A stretch of DNA of 64,000 nucleotides from NCBI GenBank assembly GCA_944321295.1, contig CALUKU010000005.1, positions 32,393-96,392 on the forward strand, written 5' to 3'. This document shows positions 1 to 8,026 of the stretch, piece after piece. The stretch is from an uncultured Prevotella sp. (lineage in GTDB: Bacteria; Bacteroidota; Bacteroidia; Bacteroidales; Bacteroidaceae). The position numbers and the translations under genes were made by a program. Within the stretch, counting starts at the first letter, position 1. Each line of letters starts with the position of its first letter. Below the pieces are notes generated by a model. The model ran no database searches. It saw only the letters and a program-made list of their open reading frames with translations, and was not told the origin of the DNA.

Positions 1-376
1 TGTGGCGCTCGAAGCAGTCGTCGTATGCCGGAAGCTGCTGCTTCTGCCCCGGCCAATAGCGATATTCAACCAAGCCTGACTGTATGTATGGCGCAAGCAC
101 TTCTTTCGTGCAATCGGTGCTTTCGTTGTCGTAGATGTAGAATTTCTCCACGCCTTGCTTGTGGTGCCAGTCTATCCATTCCTTAAAGTACGGCCCCTCG
201 TTCTTTGCTATGGCGCATACCGTCAAGTAATACTTCGGCTGCGTGTGGTCGTGCTTTAGCTTGTATTTCAGTTTGACGGCGTTGAAGAAACCATAGCGCA
301 GCAGGCCGCGCCAGCGGTTGCGCGCCATCTTATTGGGAATAACTCCTGCTATGATTTCAGCATAGACTTTTTTCAT
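1..376 (-). CDS. Glycosyltransferase, family 92-like (partial, runs off the left edge)
   Basis: About 125 N-terminal codons are visible, starting at ATG 376. The segment reads YYLTVCAIAKNEGPYFKEW, then a stretch with EKFYIYDNESTDCT and VEYRYWPGQ. This is the opening of GT92 (DUF23) glycosyltransferases: a conserved AKNE motif followed by the D-N-x-S-x-D nucleotide-sugar region. The N-terminus is basic with no signal peptide, as expected for a cytoplasmic or membrane-associated enzyme. It is the last visible gene of a minus-strand run after the acyltransferase and Stealth genes, about 100 bp downstream of the latter, which suggests a role in a cell-surface glycan. The acceptor and sugar cannot be told. 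The C-terminal part lies outside the window. Confidence 0.75.
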   Translation of the reverse strand, partial: MKKVYAEIIAGVIPNKMARNRWRGLLRYGFFNAVKLKYKLKHDHTQPKYYLTVCAIAKNEGPYFKEWIDWHHKQGVEKFYIYDNESTDCTKEVLAPYIQSGLVEYRYWPGQKQQLPAYDDCFERH

Positions 377-475
377 CGTTCTCGGATTATGCTTTTTTAC
401 GGTTTTGTGGCTTCGGTTTTTGTGTTAACGGCAATACCTCATAACCCCAAAACCGCGGGACCCAATAACCTTATA

Positions 476-1468
476 TTATATTTCGAAACTTGATTTTTCG
501 GGCAGTATGTGCTCGAACGCGTTCTTTATGTTCTCCATCACTTGGTCATAGTTGCGTATGTGCACGTTGTCGTTCAGGCAAATCAGTTTGTACGACTGGT
601 TATAGATAGCCCTTACGGCCTGTTTGGGGCGAACCATCAGCGGAAACATCTTCGTGTCGCTGTAAGTGTTGTACGGTTCGAAGTTTCCTCGGCATATTTG
701 CCATGTGCGGAAAAGCTCGGGCGTATAGTCGGTTAATGCGCGGAACCTGTTGGCTGATGTTTCCGTCAGTTCTTTCTCGGCGACGTTCCACACTTCTTCG
801 AAAGTCTTTTTCAGATAAGGCTGGGCGTTGTGAGGCGTCCTCAGGGTGATGAACTTTCCGTAAGGTTTCAGTATGTAGTTCCAGCGTGCTCTTGAGCCGT
901 AGCTCTTGTCGAACCATTTGTCATGGTAACGCGCCATTACCTCTTTCTTATCAAAATGACGATTGATTATTTTCAGGTTGTTTTTTATTCGCTTATACCA
1001 TTGCGACCAAGAGGGATTATATAAGAAGGTGGCAATGTCGCAAGGCAGTCCGTTTTTGAAGAAACGTTCAGTGCCGATGTTGTTTATTATGTAAAAGTCG
1101 TCGTTGAAATAAACGAAATGTTCCGCCAAGTCGGGTATTCTGTGCAGGTAACGTTCGATAACCACCGAGTTGTATGTGGGCAGGAACTGTTCTGGGATGT
1201 AATCCTTATGGATTACAAGATTAATCTTAGGGTTGTTTTCGTCGAGCCATTCGGGCTTCTGTCCGCTGGTGACGAAATGTATCTTGCGCACCCACGGAGC
1301 AAACTTCTCCACCCCGCGGAACCAGTATTTCAAGAAACCGTAATCGCGAAAGCGGGCTTCGGATACTCCGTTCTTCGTATTCTCTTTGTTGCCGGAATAT
1401 TTCGCGAAATCCGACTGCCACTTCGGGTCGTTCATGTCAACCCATGTGATTACAAAGTCAATGTCCAT
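476..1468 (-). CDS. Stealth-family sugar-phosphate transferase
   Basis: 330 residues. The N-terminus IDFVITWVDMNDPKW matches conserved region 1 of Stealth proteins (residues about 3-17). It is followed by a CR2-like block, RFRDYGFLKYWFRGVEKFAPWV and onward to VIERYLHRIPDLAEHFVYFNDD (about 40-125), and a later block with NRFRALTDYTPELFR. Stealth proteins are hexose-1-phosphate transferases that make phosphodiester-linked capsule or surface polysaccharides; the human relative is GNPTAB. There is no signal peptide, so the enzyme is cytoplasmic. It lies 47 bp downstream of the LpxL-like gene and upstream of a GT92 gene, so the three probably form one transcript that decorates an envelope glycolipid or glycan. 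The family call is firm; the substrate is unknown. Confidence 0.9.
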   Translation of the reverse strand: MDIDFVITWVDMNDPKWQSDFAKYSGNKENTKNGVSEARFRDYGFLKYWFRGVEKFAPWVRKIHFVTSGQKPEWLDENNPKINLVIHKDYIPEQFLPTYNSVVIERYLHRIPDLAEHFVYFNDDFYIINNIGTERFFKNGLPCDIATFLYNPSWSQWYKRIKNNLKIINRHFDKKEVMARYHDKWFDKSYGSRARWNYILKPYGKFITLRTPHNAQPYLKKTFEEVWNVAEKELTETSANRFRALTDYTPELFRTWQICRGNFEPYNTYSDTKMFPLMVRPKQAVRAIYNQSYKLICLNDNVHIRNYDQVMENIKNAFEHILPEKSSFEI

Positions 1469-1515
1469 ATCGTGAGAGTTTCTTAGGTGTTATTTATTCG
1501 CCTTTTCCGTTGTAT

Positions 1516-2394
1516 TCATGCTTCCAGTTTTTCGGCATGTTTAAAACGGTTGTGTGTCCACAAGTATAATTCGGGATGAAGTATGATTGATTGTTCCAGA
1601 TGTTTGAAGTAGAGGGCGGTCAGTTCGAAATCCGGTAAAGACTCCGGTTCGTCGTGTAGTTTTACGAATTCTGCCTCATAATATCCTCTCTTTATTCTCT
1701 TTACGTCAAGGTAAAATGCCCCGAACTGATAATGTTTCGTTATTTTTTCAGTGCCGGTCAGCACAGGTGTCTTATGGTTAAGGAACGGCAGGAAATGCCG
1801 CGACTCCTTCCATTTTGGCGACTGGTCGGCTATGAATCCTATCACGCAGACTTTGTGGTTGTTAGCAAGTTCTGTGGCGTAGCGTGCCGTCTTGTGCATT
1901 TCAACGCTGATTGCACCCATGCGTTCACGAATGTGCAGCATGAGCCTGTCCATGTTCTTGTTGCGGAGCTTGTGGTAAATCTGTGCTCCTATCGTGCCTT
2001 TTTCGAGCCAGAGTGGCATTGACGACACCCATTCCCAATTGCCGTAATGTCCTAAATAGACGGAAACAGACTTCCCTTGCCTTAGCATGGCGTTAACCTC
2101 TTCAACGTTCTTGAACTTCATCCGCCGCCTTATTTCGTCTTGGGACATGAAAGCCAGCTTGCAGCTTTCAAGAATCGTGTCGGCGAAAAAGTGGTAGAAG
2201 TCTTTCTCTATCCGCTTTATTTCGTTCAAATTCTTATTCGGGAATGACTCGGTAAGGTTTTTCCGCGTGATTTTACGGCGATACTTGATTAAATAATAAA
2301 GCACGTAAAACAAGCCGTCCGACACGATGTACAGCACACGGAAAGGGATGTATGACAGCAGTTTCAGTAAAAAACGAAGCAAATGATAAATCAT
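1516..2394 (-). CDS. Lipid A biosynthesis lauroyl-type acyltransferase (LpxL/HtrB family)
   Basis: 292 residues. An N-terminal hydrophobic anchor (about 1-35) is followed by a KITRKNLTESFPNK block typical of the family. The catalytic acyltransferase motif is HYGNWEW (about 115-121, H-x4-E), with further conserved stretches IGAQIYHKLRNKNMDRL and FIADQSP. The enzyme adds a secondary acyl chain to lipid A precursors at the inner membrane. It heads a minus-strand gene run with the Stealth and GT92 genes. A TAnnTTTG promoter box at 2527-2534 (minus) lies about 130 bp upstream of the start. Length fits the family (about 290-310). Whether it acylates lipid A or another glycolipid cannot be settled from sequence. 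Confidence 0.9.
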   Translation of the reverse strand: MIYHLLRFLLKLLSYIPFRVLYIVSDGLFYVLYYLIKYRRKITRKNLTESFPNKNLNEIKRIEKDFYHFFADTILESCKLAFMSQDEIRRRMKFKNVEEVNAMLRQGKSVSVYLGHYGNWEWVSSMPLWLEKGTIGAQIYHKLRNKNMDRLMLHIRERMGAISVEMHKTARYATELANNHKVCVIGFIADQSPKWKESRHFLPFLNHKTPVLTGTEKITKHYQFGAFYLDVKRIKRGYYEAEFVKLHDEPESLPDFELTALYFKHLEQSIILHPELYLWTHNRFKHAEKLEA

Positions 2395-2526
2395 AATTCT
2401 TTGTTTGCTTTTTCTTTTCGAGAGTTCCCTTTTCAGCTGACACCCTCGCCATGGCGGACGTATCTGGAATAAATGGTTATGCGTTCCGGCTGTTCGGCCG
2501 GGCTTTTCCCGATGTTAAGTCCGTTG

Positions 2527-2555
2527 CAAAAGTATGAAATATTTGTCAGTAATAC
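2527..2555 (-). promoter_or_regulatory. Promoter of the LpxL-like operon
   Basis: On the minus strand TACTTTTG (2527-2534) matches the Bacteroidota -7 box TAnnTTTG. A TTG ending 20 bp upstream can serve as the -33 element. Confidence 0.55.
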
Positions 2556-2641
2556 AAGTTTTGTCAGCCATTTTGTGTCAAGAATGTTGGTGTTTGCCGC
2601 TATTTGTGCCGTAAAAACACATGCTTAAAGATATATTTTCG

Positions 2642-2649
2642 TACTTTTG
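2642..2649 (+). promoter_or_regulatory. Promoter -7 box of truA
   Basis: TACTTTTG fits TAnnTTTG exactly. It lies inside an in-frame upstream extension of truA that could start at 2621, so transcription would begin after that ATG. This favours the start at 2666. Confidence 0.6.
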
Positions 2650-2665
2650 CACAGGAATTTTTAGC

Positions 2666-3415
2666 ATGCCTACGATGCAGAGATATTTTCTTTATTTCAG
2701 ATATGACGGTACGGCCTACCACGGATGGCAGGTGCAGCCCAATTCGCTTACGGTGCAGCAGGTGCTTCAGGACGCCTTGTCGACGCTGTTGCGTGACGAC
2801 GTGGCCGTGACGGGCGCGGGGCGGACTGATACCGGAGTGCATGCGCGCATGATGGTAGCGCATTTCGACTTCGACGGCGAACTTGACTGTGCGCAGCTTG
2901 TATATAAGCTCAACAGGCTGTTGCCGAGGGACATTTCGGCATATAAGGCCGTGCCCGTAGACGGCGGCATGCACGCAAGGTTCAGCGCAGTGTCGAGGAC
3001 ATATCATTATTATGTCCATTTGCGTAAGGACCCCTTCCTCAGGATGTATTCGTGCGAGATGTTTTACAATCTTGATTTCGACAAGATGAACGAGGCTGCT
3101 TCGCTTTTGCTCGGCTATGACGATTTTGCCGCTTTCTGTAAAAGCAACTCTGACGTCAAGACCACCTTGTGCCGTGTAACGGAAGCCCGTTGGGTTAAGG
3201 ACGGCGATTACAGCTGGCATTTCGTCATCACGGCCAACCGCTTCTTGCGTAATATGGTGCGTGCCGTGGTGGGTACGCTCATCGACGTAGGCCGCGGCCG
3301 CGTAGATGTAGACGGGTTCCGGCGTATCGTAGAGGGTGGCAGCCGCTCGGGAGCGGGCGAGAGCATGCCTGCCAACGCCTTGTTTCTTGAGAATATAGAG
3401 TACGACGGCATTTAG
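2666..3415 (+). CDS. truA: tRNA pseudouridine(38-40) synthase TruA
   Basis: About 249 residues from ATG 2666. The protein opens RYFLYFRYDGTAYHGWQVQP and carries the catalytic-aspartate block GAGRTDTGVHA (about 50-60), the family signature. Later conserved blocks are ARFSAVSRTYHYY and FLRNMVRAVVGTLIDVGRGR. TruA makes pseudouridine at positions 38-40 of tRNA anticodon arms in the cytoplasm. An upstream in-frame ATG at 2621 would add 15 residues without family similarity and lies upstream of the promoter box, so 2666 (or 2675) is preferred. The EamA transporter follows 122 bp downstream on the same strand and may be co-transcribed. Confidence 0.96.
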   Translation: MPTMQRYFLYFRYDGTAYHGWQVQPNSLTVQQVLQDALSTLLRDDVAVTGAGRTDTGVHARMMVAHFDFDGELDCAQLVYKLNRLLPRDISAYKAVPVDGGMHARFSAVSRTYHYYVHLRKDPFLRMYSCEMFYNLDFDKMNEAASLLLGYDDFAAFCKSNSDVKTTLCRVTEARWVKDGDYSWHFVITANRFLRNMVRAVVGTLIDVGRGRVDVDGFRRIVEGGSRSGAGESMPANALFLENIEYDGI

Positions 3416-3537
3416 CCTGATTGAGAGATATGCGGCCGTGATGTGCGGCTGTAGGTAAACGTTTTTTGTTAAGTCATGATGTCACGTTCGTGCCGTACTG
3501 CTGTGCGCGGACGTGTGTAATTGTTTTTTAAGGTAAT

Positions 3538-4455
3538 ATGTGGTTAGTTTTAGCTTTTTTGTCGGCTGCGCTGCTCGGCTTTTATGATTCGTTCAAGAAG
3601 AAGTCTCTTGACGGCAACGCCGTGATTCCAGTGTTGTTTCTCAACACGCTGTTCTCTTCGTTGATATTCTTGCCTTTGATAATAGCTTCGTCGGCTACGG
3701 ACTGGCTCGACGGGTCGGTGTTCTACGTGCCGTCGTGCGGGTGGGAGGTTCACAAGTACGTGCTGCTTAAGAGCCTTATAGTGTTGCTGTCGTGGATATT
3801 CGGCTATTTCGGCATGAAGCATTTGCCGCTAACCATTGTCGGCCCGATTAACGCCACACGGCCGGTGATGGTGCTCGTAGGTGCGTTCGTTGTTTTCGGC
3901 GAACGCCTGAACGCTTACCAGTGGATAGGAGTGGCTTTGGCCGTAGCCTCGTTCTTCATGCTTAGCCGCAGCGGCAGGAAAGAGGGTATCGACTTCAAGC
4001 ACGACCGCTGGATTTACTTCGTAGTGTTGGCGGCGTTGCTCGGGGCCGTGAGCGGCCTTTACGACAAGTTCCTGATGGCCCCGGCAGGCCATGGCGGAGT
4101 AGGGCTTGACCGCATGGTGGTGCAGAGCTGGTATAACATTTACCAATGCTTCATGATGGGCATAGTGCTCCTTGTGTTATGGCTGCCTAAGGCTAAGAAC
4201 ACCACGCCGTTCCGATGGGACTGGTGCATCGTGCTGATAAGCATATTCCTCAGCGCGGCCGACTTCGTGTATTTCTACGCCTTGAGCCTGCCCGGAGCGA
4301 TGATAAGCATAGTGTCGATGGTGAGGCGCGGCAGCGTCATCGTGTCGTTCCTTTTCGGAGCCATGCTGCTGCATGAAAAGAACTTGAAGAGCAAGGTGGT
4401 AGACCTCGCGCTCGTGCTGCTCGGCATGCTGTTCCTGTATTTCGGCAGCAATTAA
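3538..4455 (+). CDS. EamA/DMT-superfamily transporter
   Basis: 305 residues, almost wholly hydrophobic, with about ten predicted membrane segments arranged as two five-helix EamA repeats. The first repeat ends with LTIVGPINATRPVMVLVGAFVVFGERL and the second with SMVRRGSVIVSFLFGAMLLHEK, the characteristic end-of-repeat motif with an acidic residue. The family contains inner-membrane exporters of metabolites and amino acids. The next gene is dapA, about 140 bp downstream but with its own promoter, so the neighbourhood does not identify the substrate. Confidence 0.88.
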   Translation: MWLVLAFLSAALLGFYDSFKKKSLDGNAVIPVLFLNTLFSSLIFLPLIIASSATDWLDGSVFYVPSCGWEVHKYVLLKSLIVLLSWIFGYFGMKHLPLTIVGPINATRPVMVLVGAFVVFGERLNAYQWIGVALAVASFFMLSRSGRKEGIDFKHDRWIYFVVLAALLGAVSGLYDKFLMAPAGHGGVGLDRMVVQSWYNIYQCFMMGIVLLVLWLPKAKNTTPFRWDWCIVLISIFLSAADFVYFYALSLPGAMISIVSMVRRGSVIVSFLFGAMLLHEKNLKSKVVDLALVLLGMLFLYFGSN

Positions 4456-4535
4456 AGCGCATGGCCGGGCGTACTACGGGTTTGTGGATAATCGCAACTG
4501 ATTATTTCATATTTTCACCTTTTCGGCCTTTTGTT

Positions 4536-4566
4536 TTTGCGTTTTGATATAAAAATACTATTTTTG
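4536..4566 (+). promoter_or_regulatory. Promoter of dapA
   Basis: TTTG at 4536-4539, 19 bp, then TATTTTTG at 4559-4566: a full Bacteroidota -33/-7 promoter 31 bp before the start codon. Confidence 0.75.
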
Positions 4567-4597
4567 CATCTGATTATGATGAAAAAGGCATGTTTTT

Positions 4598-5482
4598 ATG
4601 GCATATAACATATTCAAAGGTTTGGGCATAGCCCTCGTCACCCCGTTTACTTCTGACGGTTCGGTAGATTACGCGGCCCTGGAGCGTCTTATTTCGTACC
4701 AGATAGCCAACGGCGCCGACTTCTTCTGCATACTCGCCACGACAGGCGAAACGCCTACGCTGACCGCCGACGAGAAGCGCAGGATAAAGGAAATGGTCGT
4801 TAGGATGGCCGGCGACAAGATGCCAATACTTATCGGCTGCGGCGGCAACAACACGGCCGAGGTGGTCAAGGAGTTGCAGACGGGCGACTTTTCGGGCGTT
4901 GACGGCATACTCAGCGTCTGCCCGTATTACAACAAACCGTCGCAGGAAGGGCTTTACCAGCACTTCAAGACGATAGCTGCCGCCACCCAACTGCCCGTGG
5001 TGCTGTATAACGTGCCGGGGCGCACGGGCGTCAACATGAAGGCCGAAACCACTGTCCGCCTCGCCCACGACTGCCCTAACATAGTAGGCATTAAGGAGGC
5101 CAGCGGAAGTCTTGAGCAGGTTGACGAGATTATAAAGAACAAGCCTGGCAAGTTCGACGTCATCAGCGGCGACGACGCCCTTACCTTCCCGATGATAGCC
5201 TGCGGCGCGGCCGGCGTTATATCGGTGATAGGCAACGCCCTGCCAAAGGAGTTCTCACGCATGATAAGGCTTGAGATGAACGGCGAGATAGACAGCGCGC
5301 GCAAGATACACCATAAGTTTACCGACCTGTTCAACCTGCTTTTCGTCGACGGCAATCCGGCCGGCGTAAAAGCCATGTTGCACGAGATGGGCATGATAGA
5401 GAACGTTCTGCGCCTGCCACTTGTGCCCACACGCCTTACCACGATGCAGCGCATCAGCGAGTGCCTGAAGTTCAGGCTTTAA
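4598..5482 (+). CDS. dapA: 4-hydroxy-tetrahydrodipicolinate synthase
   Basis: 294 residues. DapA condenses pyruvate with aspartate semialdehyde, the first committed step of lysine and meso-diaminopimelate synthesis. The sequence shows GLGIALVTPF at the N-terminus, the TTGETPTL substrate loop (about 48-55), YNVPGRTG with the proton-relay tyrosine (about 137) and GIKEASG with the Schiff-base lysine (about 165). The length is normal for the family. It has its own promoter and is followed by a strong hairpin, so it is probably monocistronic. Confidence 0.97.
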   Translation: MAYNIFKGLGIALVTPFTSDGSVDYAALERLISYQIANGADFFCILATTGETPTLTADEKRRIKEMVVRMAGDKMPILIGCGGNNTAEVVKELQTGDFSGVDGILSVCPYYNKPSQEGLYQHFKTIAAATQLPVVLYNVPGRTGVNMKAETTVRLAHDCPNIVGIKEASGSLEQVDEIIKNKPGKFDVISGDDALTFPMIACGAAGVISVIGNALPKEFSRMIRLEMNGEIDSARKIHHKFTDLFNLLFVDGNPAGVKAMLHEMGMIENVLRLPLVPTRLTTMQRISECLKFRL

Positions 5483-5550
5483 CCATGTCTTCATTAAGTA
5501 ACCGCCGTTACCGCATCTGATTGATTATAAGCACTTTAAGATGATATAGC

Positions 5551-5590
5551 AAAAGGCCGCTTTTCAGAAGCTGAAAGGCGGCCTTTTATC
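5551..5590 (+). terminator. Hairpin terminator after dapA
   Basis: A near-perfect inverted repeat with 17-nt arms (AAAAGGCCGCTTTTCAG and its complement) and a 3-nt loop ends in a short T run. It also forms part of a 22-bp phased array, so its origin may be repetitive DNA recruited as a terminator. Confidence 0.7.
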
Positions 5591-5633
5591 GTGTGAAAAG
5601 CGGCAGTTTGCATGGCCGAAAGCGGCCTTTTAA
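5555..5633 (-). repeat. 22-bp phased array, site 1
   Basis: The core GCGGC recurs at 5578, 5600 and 5622, exactly 22 bp apart, each preceded by GAAA. It reads outward on the minus strand from the end of repeat family A at 5634. Confidence 0.6.
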
Positions 5634-5940
5634 GGTTCATCCGTAGTTTGTTTGGGTGAAGATGTCAGCATTACCCATTATAAAATTAAGTTGTCGCTGT
5701 TCTGCCGGACGGCTGAATTTCGCCGTCATAAAACTTATTTTTTTGACCTATAAATACATCCTCTTCAAAGTGAGGTGCTCGGTATTTGTCATCCCGGACT
5801 TGATCCGGGATCCAGTTGTATACCGCAACGTTGCCATACGAGGGTGCTTTCATCTGGTTCCCGGATCAAGTCCGGGATGACAAATACCGAGCACCTCACT
5901 TGAAAGAGGATGTTTCCCTAATAACGAACTTACTTTATTT
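5634..5940. repeat. Family A long palindromic repeat, copy 1 (one end lost)
   Basis: The left end GGTTCATCCGTAG matches the ends of copies 2 and 3. The core at 5758-5912 is a nearly perfect palindrome with arms of about 57 bp. These contain the inner hairpin CCCGGACTTGATCCGGG and flank a loop with CAACGTTGCC. The right terminal repeat seen in copy 2 is missing. No credible gene lies in 5483-6050; the short reading frames here are products of the repeat. Confidence 0.75.
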
Positions 5941-5965
5941 AAAAAAAGTTCCTGTACGTAAAAAT

Positions 5966-6008
5966 GAAAAGGGCGTGCCTAAAACATTAGGCACGCCCTT
6001 TCTTTTTT
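5966..6008. terminator. Terminator after rubrerythrin
   Basis: A 14-15-bp stem (AAGGGCGTGCCTA and complement) with a 6-nt loop is flanked by A and T runs, so it can work on either strand. It lies just past the rubrerythrin stop. Confidence 0.8.
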
Positions 6009-6050
6009 GTGGCTTGGCTTATCGCCGAAGCCCTTGCGTGGTGTGTATGA

Positions 6051-6593
6051 TTAATAGTTCTCAGCCTTAATCTGGAAGAAGCTCTGCGGATGGTTGCATA
6101 CGGGGCACATCTTCGGAGCCTTCTTGCCTATCACGATGTGGCCGCAGTTAGCGCACTGCCAGATGCAGTCGCCGTCCTTAGAGAACACTGTTTCGCTCTC
6201 TACGTTGCTGAGCAGCTTGCGATAGCGCTCCTCGTGAGCCTTCTCGATTGCGCCTACCATGCGGAACTTGGCTGCGATTTCCTTGAAGCCTTCCTCGTCG
6301 GCTTCCTTTGCCATGCGGTCATACATGTCGGTCCACTCGAAGTTTTCGCCGGCAGCTGCAGCGGCAAGGTTGCTTGCCGTGTCCTTGATGTCGCCGCCCT
6401 CAAGATACTTGAACCACAGCTTAGCGTGCTCTTTCTCGTTGCGTGCGGTTTCCTCGAATATGTCTGCTATCTGCTCGTATCCCTCTTTCCTTGCCTTTGA
6501 AGCAAAGTAGGTGTACTTGTTACGTGCCTGCGACTCGCCTGCGAAAGCTTCCTGCAGGTTCTTTTCGGTCTTTGTTCCTTTCAGTTCGTTCAT
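6051..6593 (-). CDS. rbr: Rubrerythrin
   Basis: 180 residues. An N-terminal ferritin-like four-helix domain carries diiron ligands in [13 protein letters not shown] (about 15-27) and [15 protein letters not shown] (about 47-61), with a second ExxH pair near EKAHEERY. The C-terminal rubredoxin-like domain has [11 protein letters not shown] and CPVCNHP, giving the four Fe-binding cysteines. Rubrerythrin reduces hydrogen peroxide in the cytoplasm of anaerobes using electrons from rubredoxin or NAD(P)H oxidoreductases. It appears monocistronic, with a TATCTTTG box at 6696-6703 (minus) and a strong terminator. Length and motifs are canonical. Confidence 0.97.
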   Translation of the reverse strand: MNELKGTKTEKNLQEAFAGESQARNKYTYFASKARKEGYEQIADIFEETARNEKEHAKLWFKYLEGGDIKDTASNLAAAAAGENFEWTDMYDRMAKEADEEGFKEIAAKFRMVGAIEKAHEERYRKLLSNVESETVFSKDGDCIWQCANCGHIVIGKKAPKMCPVCNHPQSFFQIKAENY

Positions 6594-6695
6594 GACGCTT
6601 TTGTTTTTACTGGTTTATTTTTCTGATTTTGTTCTTCGCGGCTTGCGTGTCGGCTCGTTTTGCCTGTTGCCGACGCTCGGCCTGCTTGTGTACTG

Positions 6696-6703
6696 CAAAG
6701 ATA
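6696..6703 (-). promoter_or_regulatory. Promoter -7 box of rubrerythrin
   Basis: TATCTTTG on the minus strand about 100 bp upstream of the start; a TTG lies 19 bp further upstream. Confidence 0.5.
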
Positions 6704-6772
6704 ATCAATTAAATCAAACGGACAAGCTTTAATCCGAATTTTTTGCCAATTTTAAGGCCGTATGGGATAAAA

Positions 6773-6813
6773 ATAAGCCTGCCCAAAGCTTTTTCCGGCT
6801 TTGCGGCAGGCTT
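6773..6813 (-). terminator. Terminator after asparaginase
   Basis: On the minus strand a long stem starting AAGCCTGCC with its complement is followed by TTATTTTTAT, directly after the ansA stop. Confidence 0.75.
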
Positions 6814-6839
6814 GCTGTCTTTTATGCTTGGTGTTCTAG

Positions 6840-7898
6840 TTATATCGTTATCTCACCGCATAGCGAGCGGCTCATGTATGACCTTACTATATTATTGTCG
6901 GCGAATCTTCCTTGCAGGCACATCAGTTTGGTGACGGCGCTCTCCACCGTACTGTCGAAACCGCTCATTACGCCGGTGGCCTTCAGCGTGTAGCCCGTGT
7001 CGTAGCGTGACATTTCCACGCAGCCTGCAAGGCATTGGCTGATGTTGATGACGGTTACGCCCTTGTCGCCGGCCTTCTGCAGCAGGCGGATTAGCCACGG
7101 CTTTTTAGGCGCGTTGCCGCTGCCGAAGCTCCTCATTACGATTGACCGCAGTTCTGGGGCGTCAAGCAGATGATGGATTATTTGCTCCTGCAGGCCAGGA
7201 AACAGCGAGAACACTACGACGTTGGGGTCAATGGCCGTGTGGGGCACCATCGGTTTGCCGTAGTCGGGCTTCAGGATGTATTCTTCGTGGTAGATGATGT
7301 TCACGCCGGCTTCGGCCAGATGGGGGAAGTTGAACGACTCGAAGGCGTTGAACCCGTCGGCGTTGGTTTTCGTAGACCTGTTGCCCCTCAGCAGCTTGCC
7401 GTTGAAATAAATGCACACTTCGGGCACTATCGGCGTGCCGTCGTCGTGGGCCGAGGCGGCAATCTCTATGCTGGTGATAAGGTTTTCCCTGCCGTCGGTG
7501 CGCAGCTGGTTGATAGGCAGTTGGCTGCCGGTGAGTATGATGGGCTTCGTAAGGTTCTCGAGCATGAACGACAAGGCCGAGGCCGTGTATGCCATGGTGT
7601 CCGTGCCGTGCAGGATTACGAAACCGTCGTAGTCGTCGTACCGCTCGGCGATGATTCTTACCAGTTGCGACCACAGGCGGGGCGACATGTCGCTCGAGTC
7701 GATGGGCGGCGTGAACTGGTAAGTTTCAATACCTGTCTTAATCATTGAAAACTCGGGAATACAACTTACCAAGTGGTTTAAGTCGAGTGGTTCCAGCGCG
7801 CCGGTCACGGGATTCTGCCCCATGCCGATAGTTCCGCCGGTGTAAATCAGCAATACTTTGTTGCTTCTCTTTAAAGGTGAATAAATTGTTGTCGGCAT
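6840..7898 (-). CDS. ansA: L-asparaginase, type I (cytoplasmic)
   Basis: 352 residues. LLIYTGGTIGM (about 16-26) holds the first catalytic threonine. FVILHGTDTMAYTASALSFM (about 93-112) holds the second Thr-Asp pair. PIILTGSQLPI follows. There is no signal peptide, matching cytoplasmic type I enzymes that hydrolyse asparagine to aspartate and ammonia. It is transcribed from a consensus promoter at 7921-7951 (minus), back to back with uxaC, and ends at a strong hairpin, so it is monocistronic. Confidence 0.94.
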   Translation of the reverse strand: MPTTIYSPLKRSNKVLLIYTGGTIGMGQNPVTGALEPLDLNHLVSCIPEFSMIKTGIETYQFTPPIDSSDMSPRLWSQLVRIIAERYDDYDGFVILHGTDTMAYTASALSFMLENLTKPIILTGSQLPINQLRTDGRENLITSIEIAASAHDDGTPIVPEVCIYFNGKLLRGNRSTKTNADGFNAFESFNFPHLAEAGVNIIYHEEYILKPDYGKPMVPHTAIDPNVVVFSLFPGLQEQIIHHLLDAPELRSIVMRSFGSGNAPKKPWLIRLLQKAGDKGVTVINISQCLAGCVEMSRYDTGYTLKATGVMSGFDSTVESAVTKLMCLQGRFADNNIVRSYMSRSLCGEITI

Positions 7899-7920
7899 CG
7901 TTTACGTATTTTATTTTGTG

Positions 7921-7951
7921 CAAATATAGCTTAAAATAGTCTGAAATCAAA
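7921..7951 (-). promoter_or_regulatory. Promoter of ansA
   Basis: On the minus strand TTTG, 19 bp, TATATTTG (7921-7928): exact consensus spacing, about 22 bp before the start codon. Confidence 0.75.
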
Positions 7952-7961
7952 AAAAATGCAG

Positions 7962-7969
7962 TATATTTG
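7962..7969 (+). promoter_or_regulatory. Promoter -7 box of uxaC
   Basis: TATATTTG 57 bp upstream of the uxaC start, divergent from the ansA promoter. No clear -33 element. Confidence 0.55.
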
Positions 7970-8026
7970 CATAAATAAAAAGAATGAACTACAATTTATA
8001 AATTAACTATTTAAAAGAAAACAAAC

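Noticed and set aside
5656-6070. Small frames inside the family A palindrome
   Set aside because: They follow the repeat and recur in the same form at 51346-51628, so they are products of the repeat, not genes.
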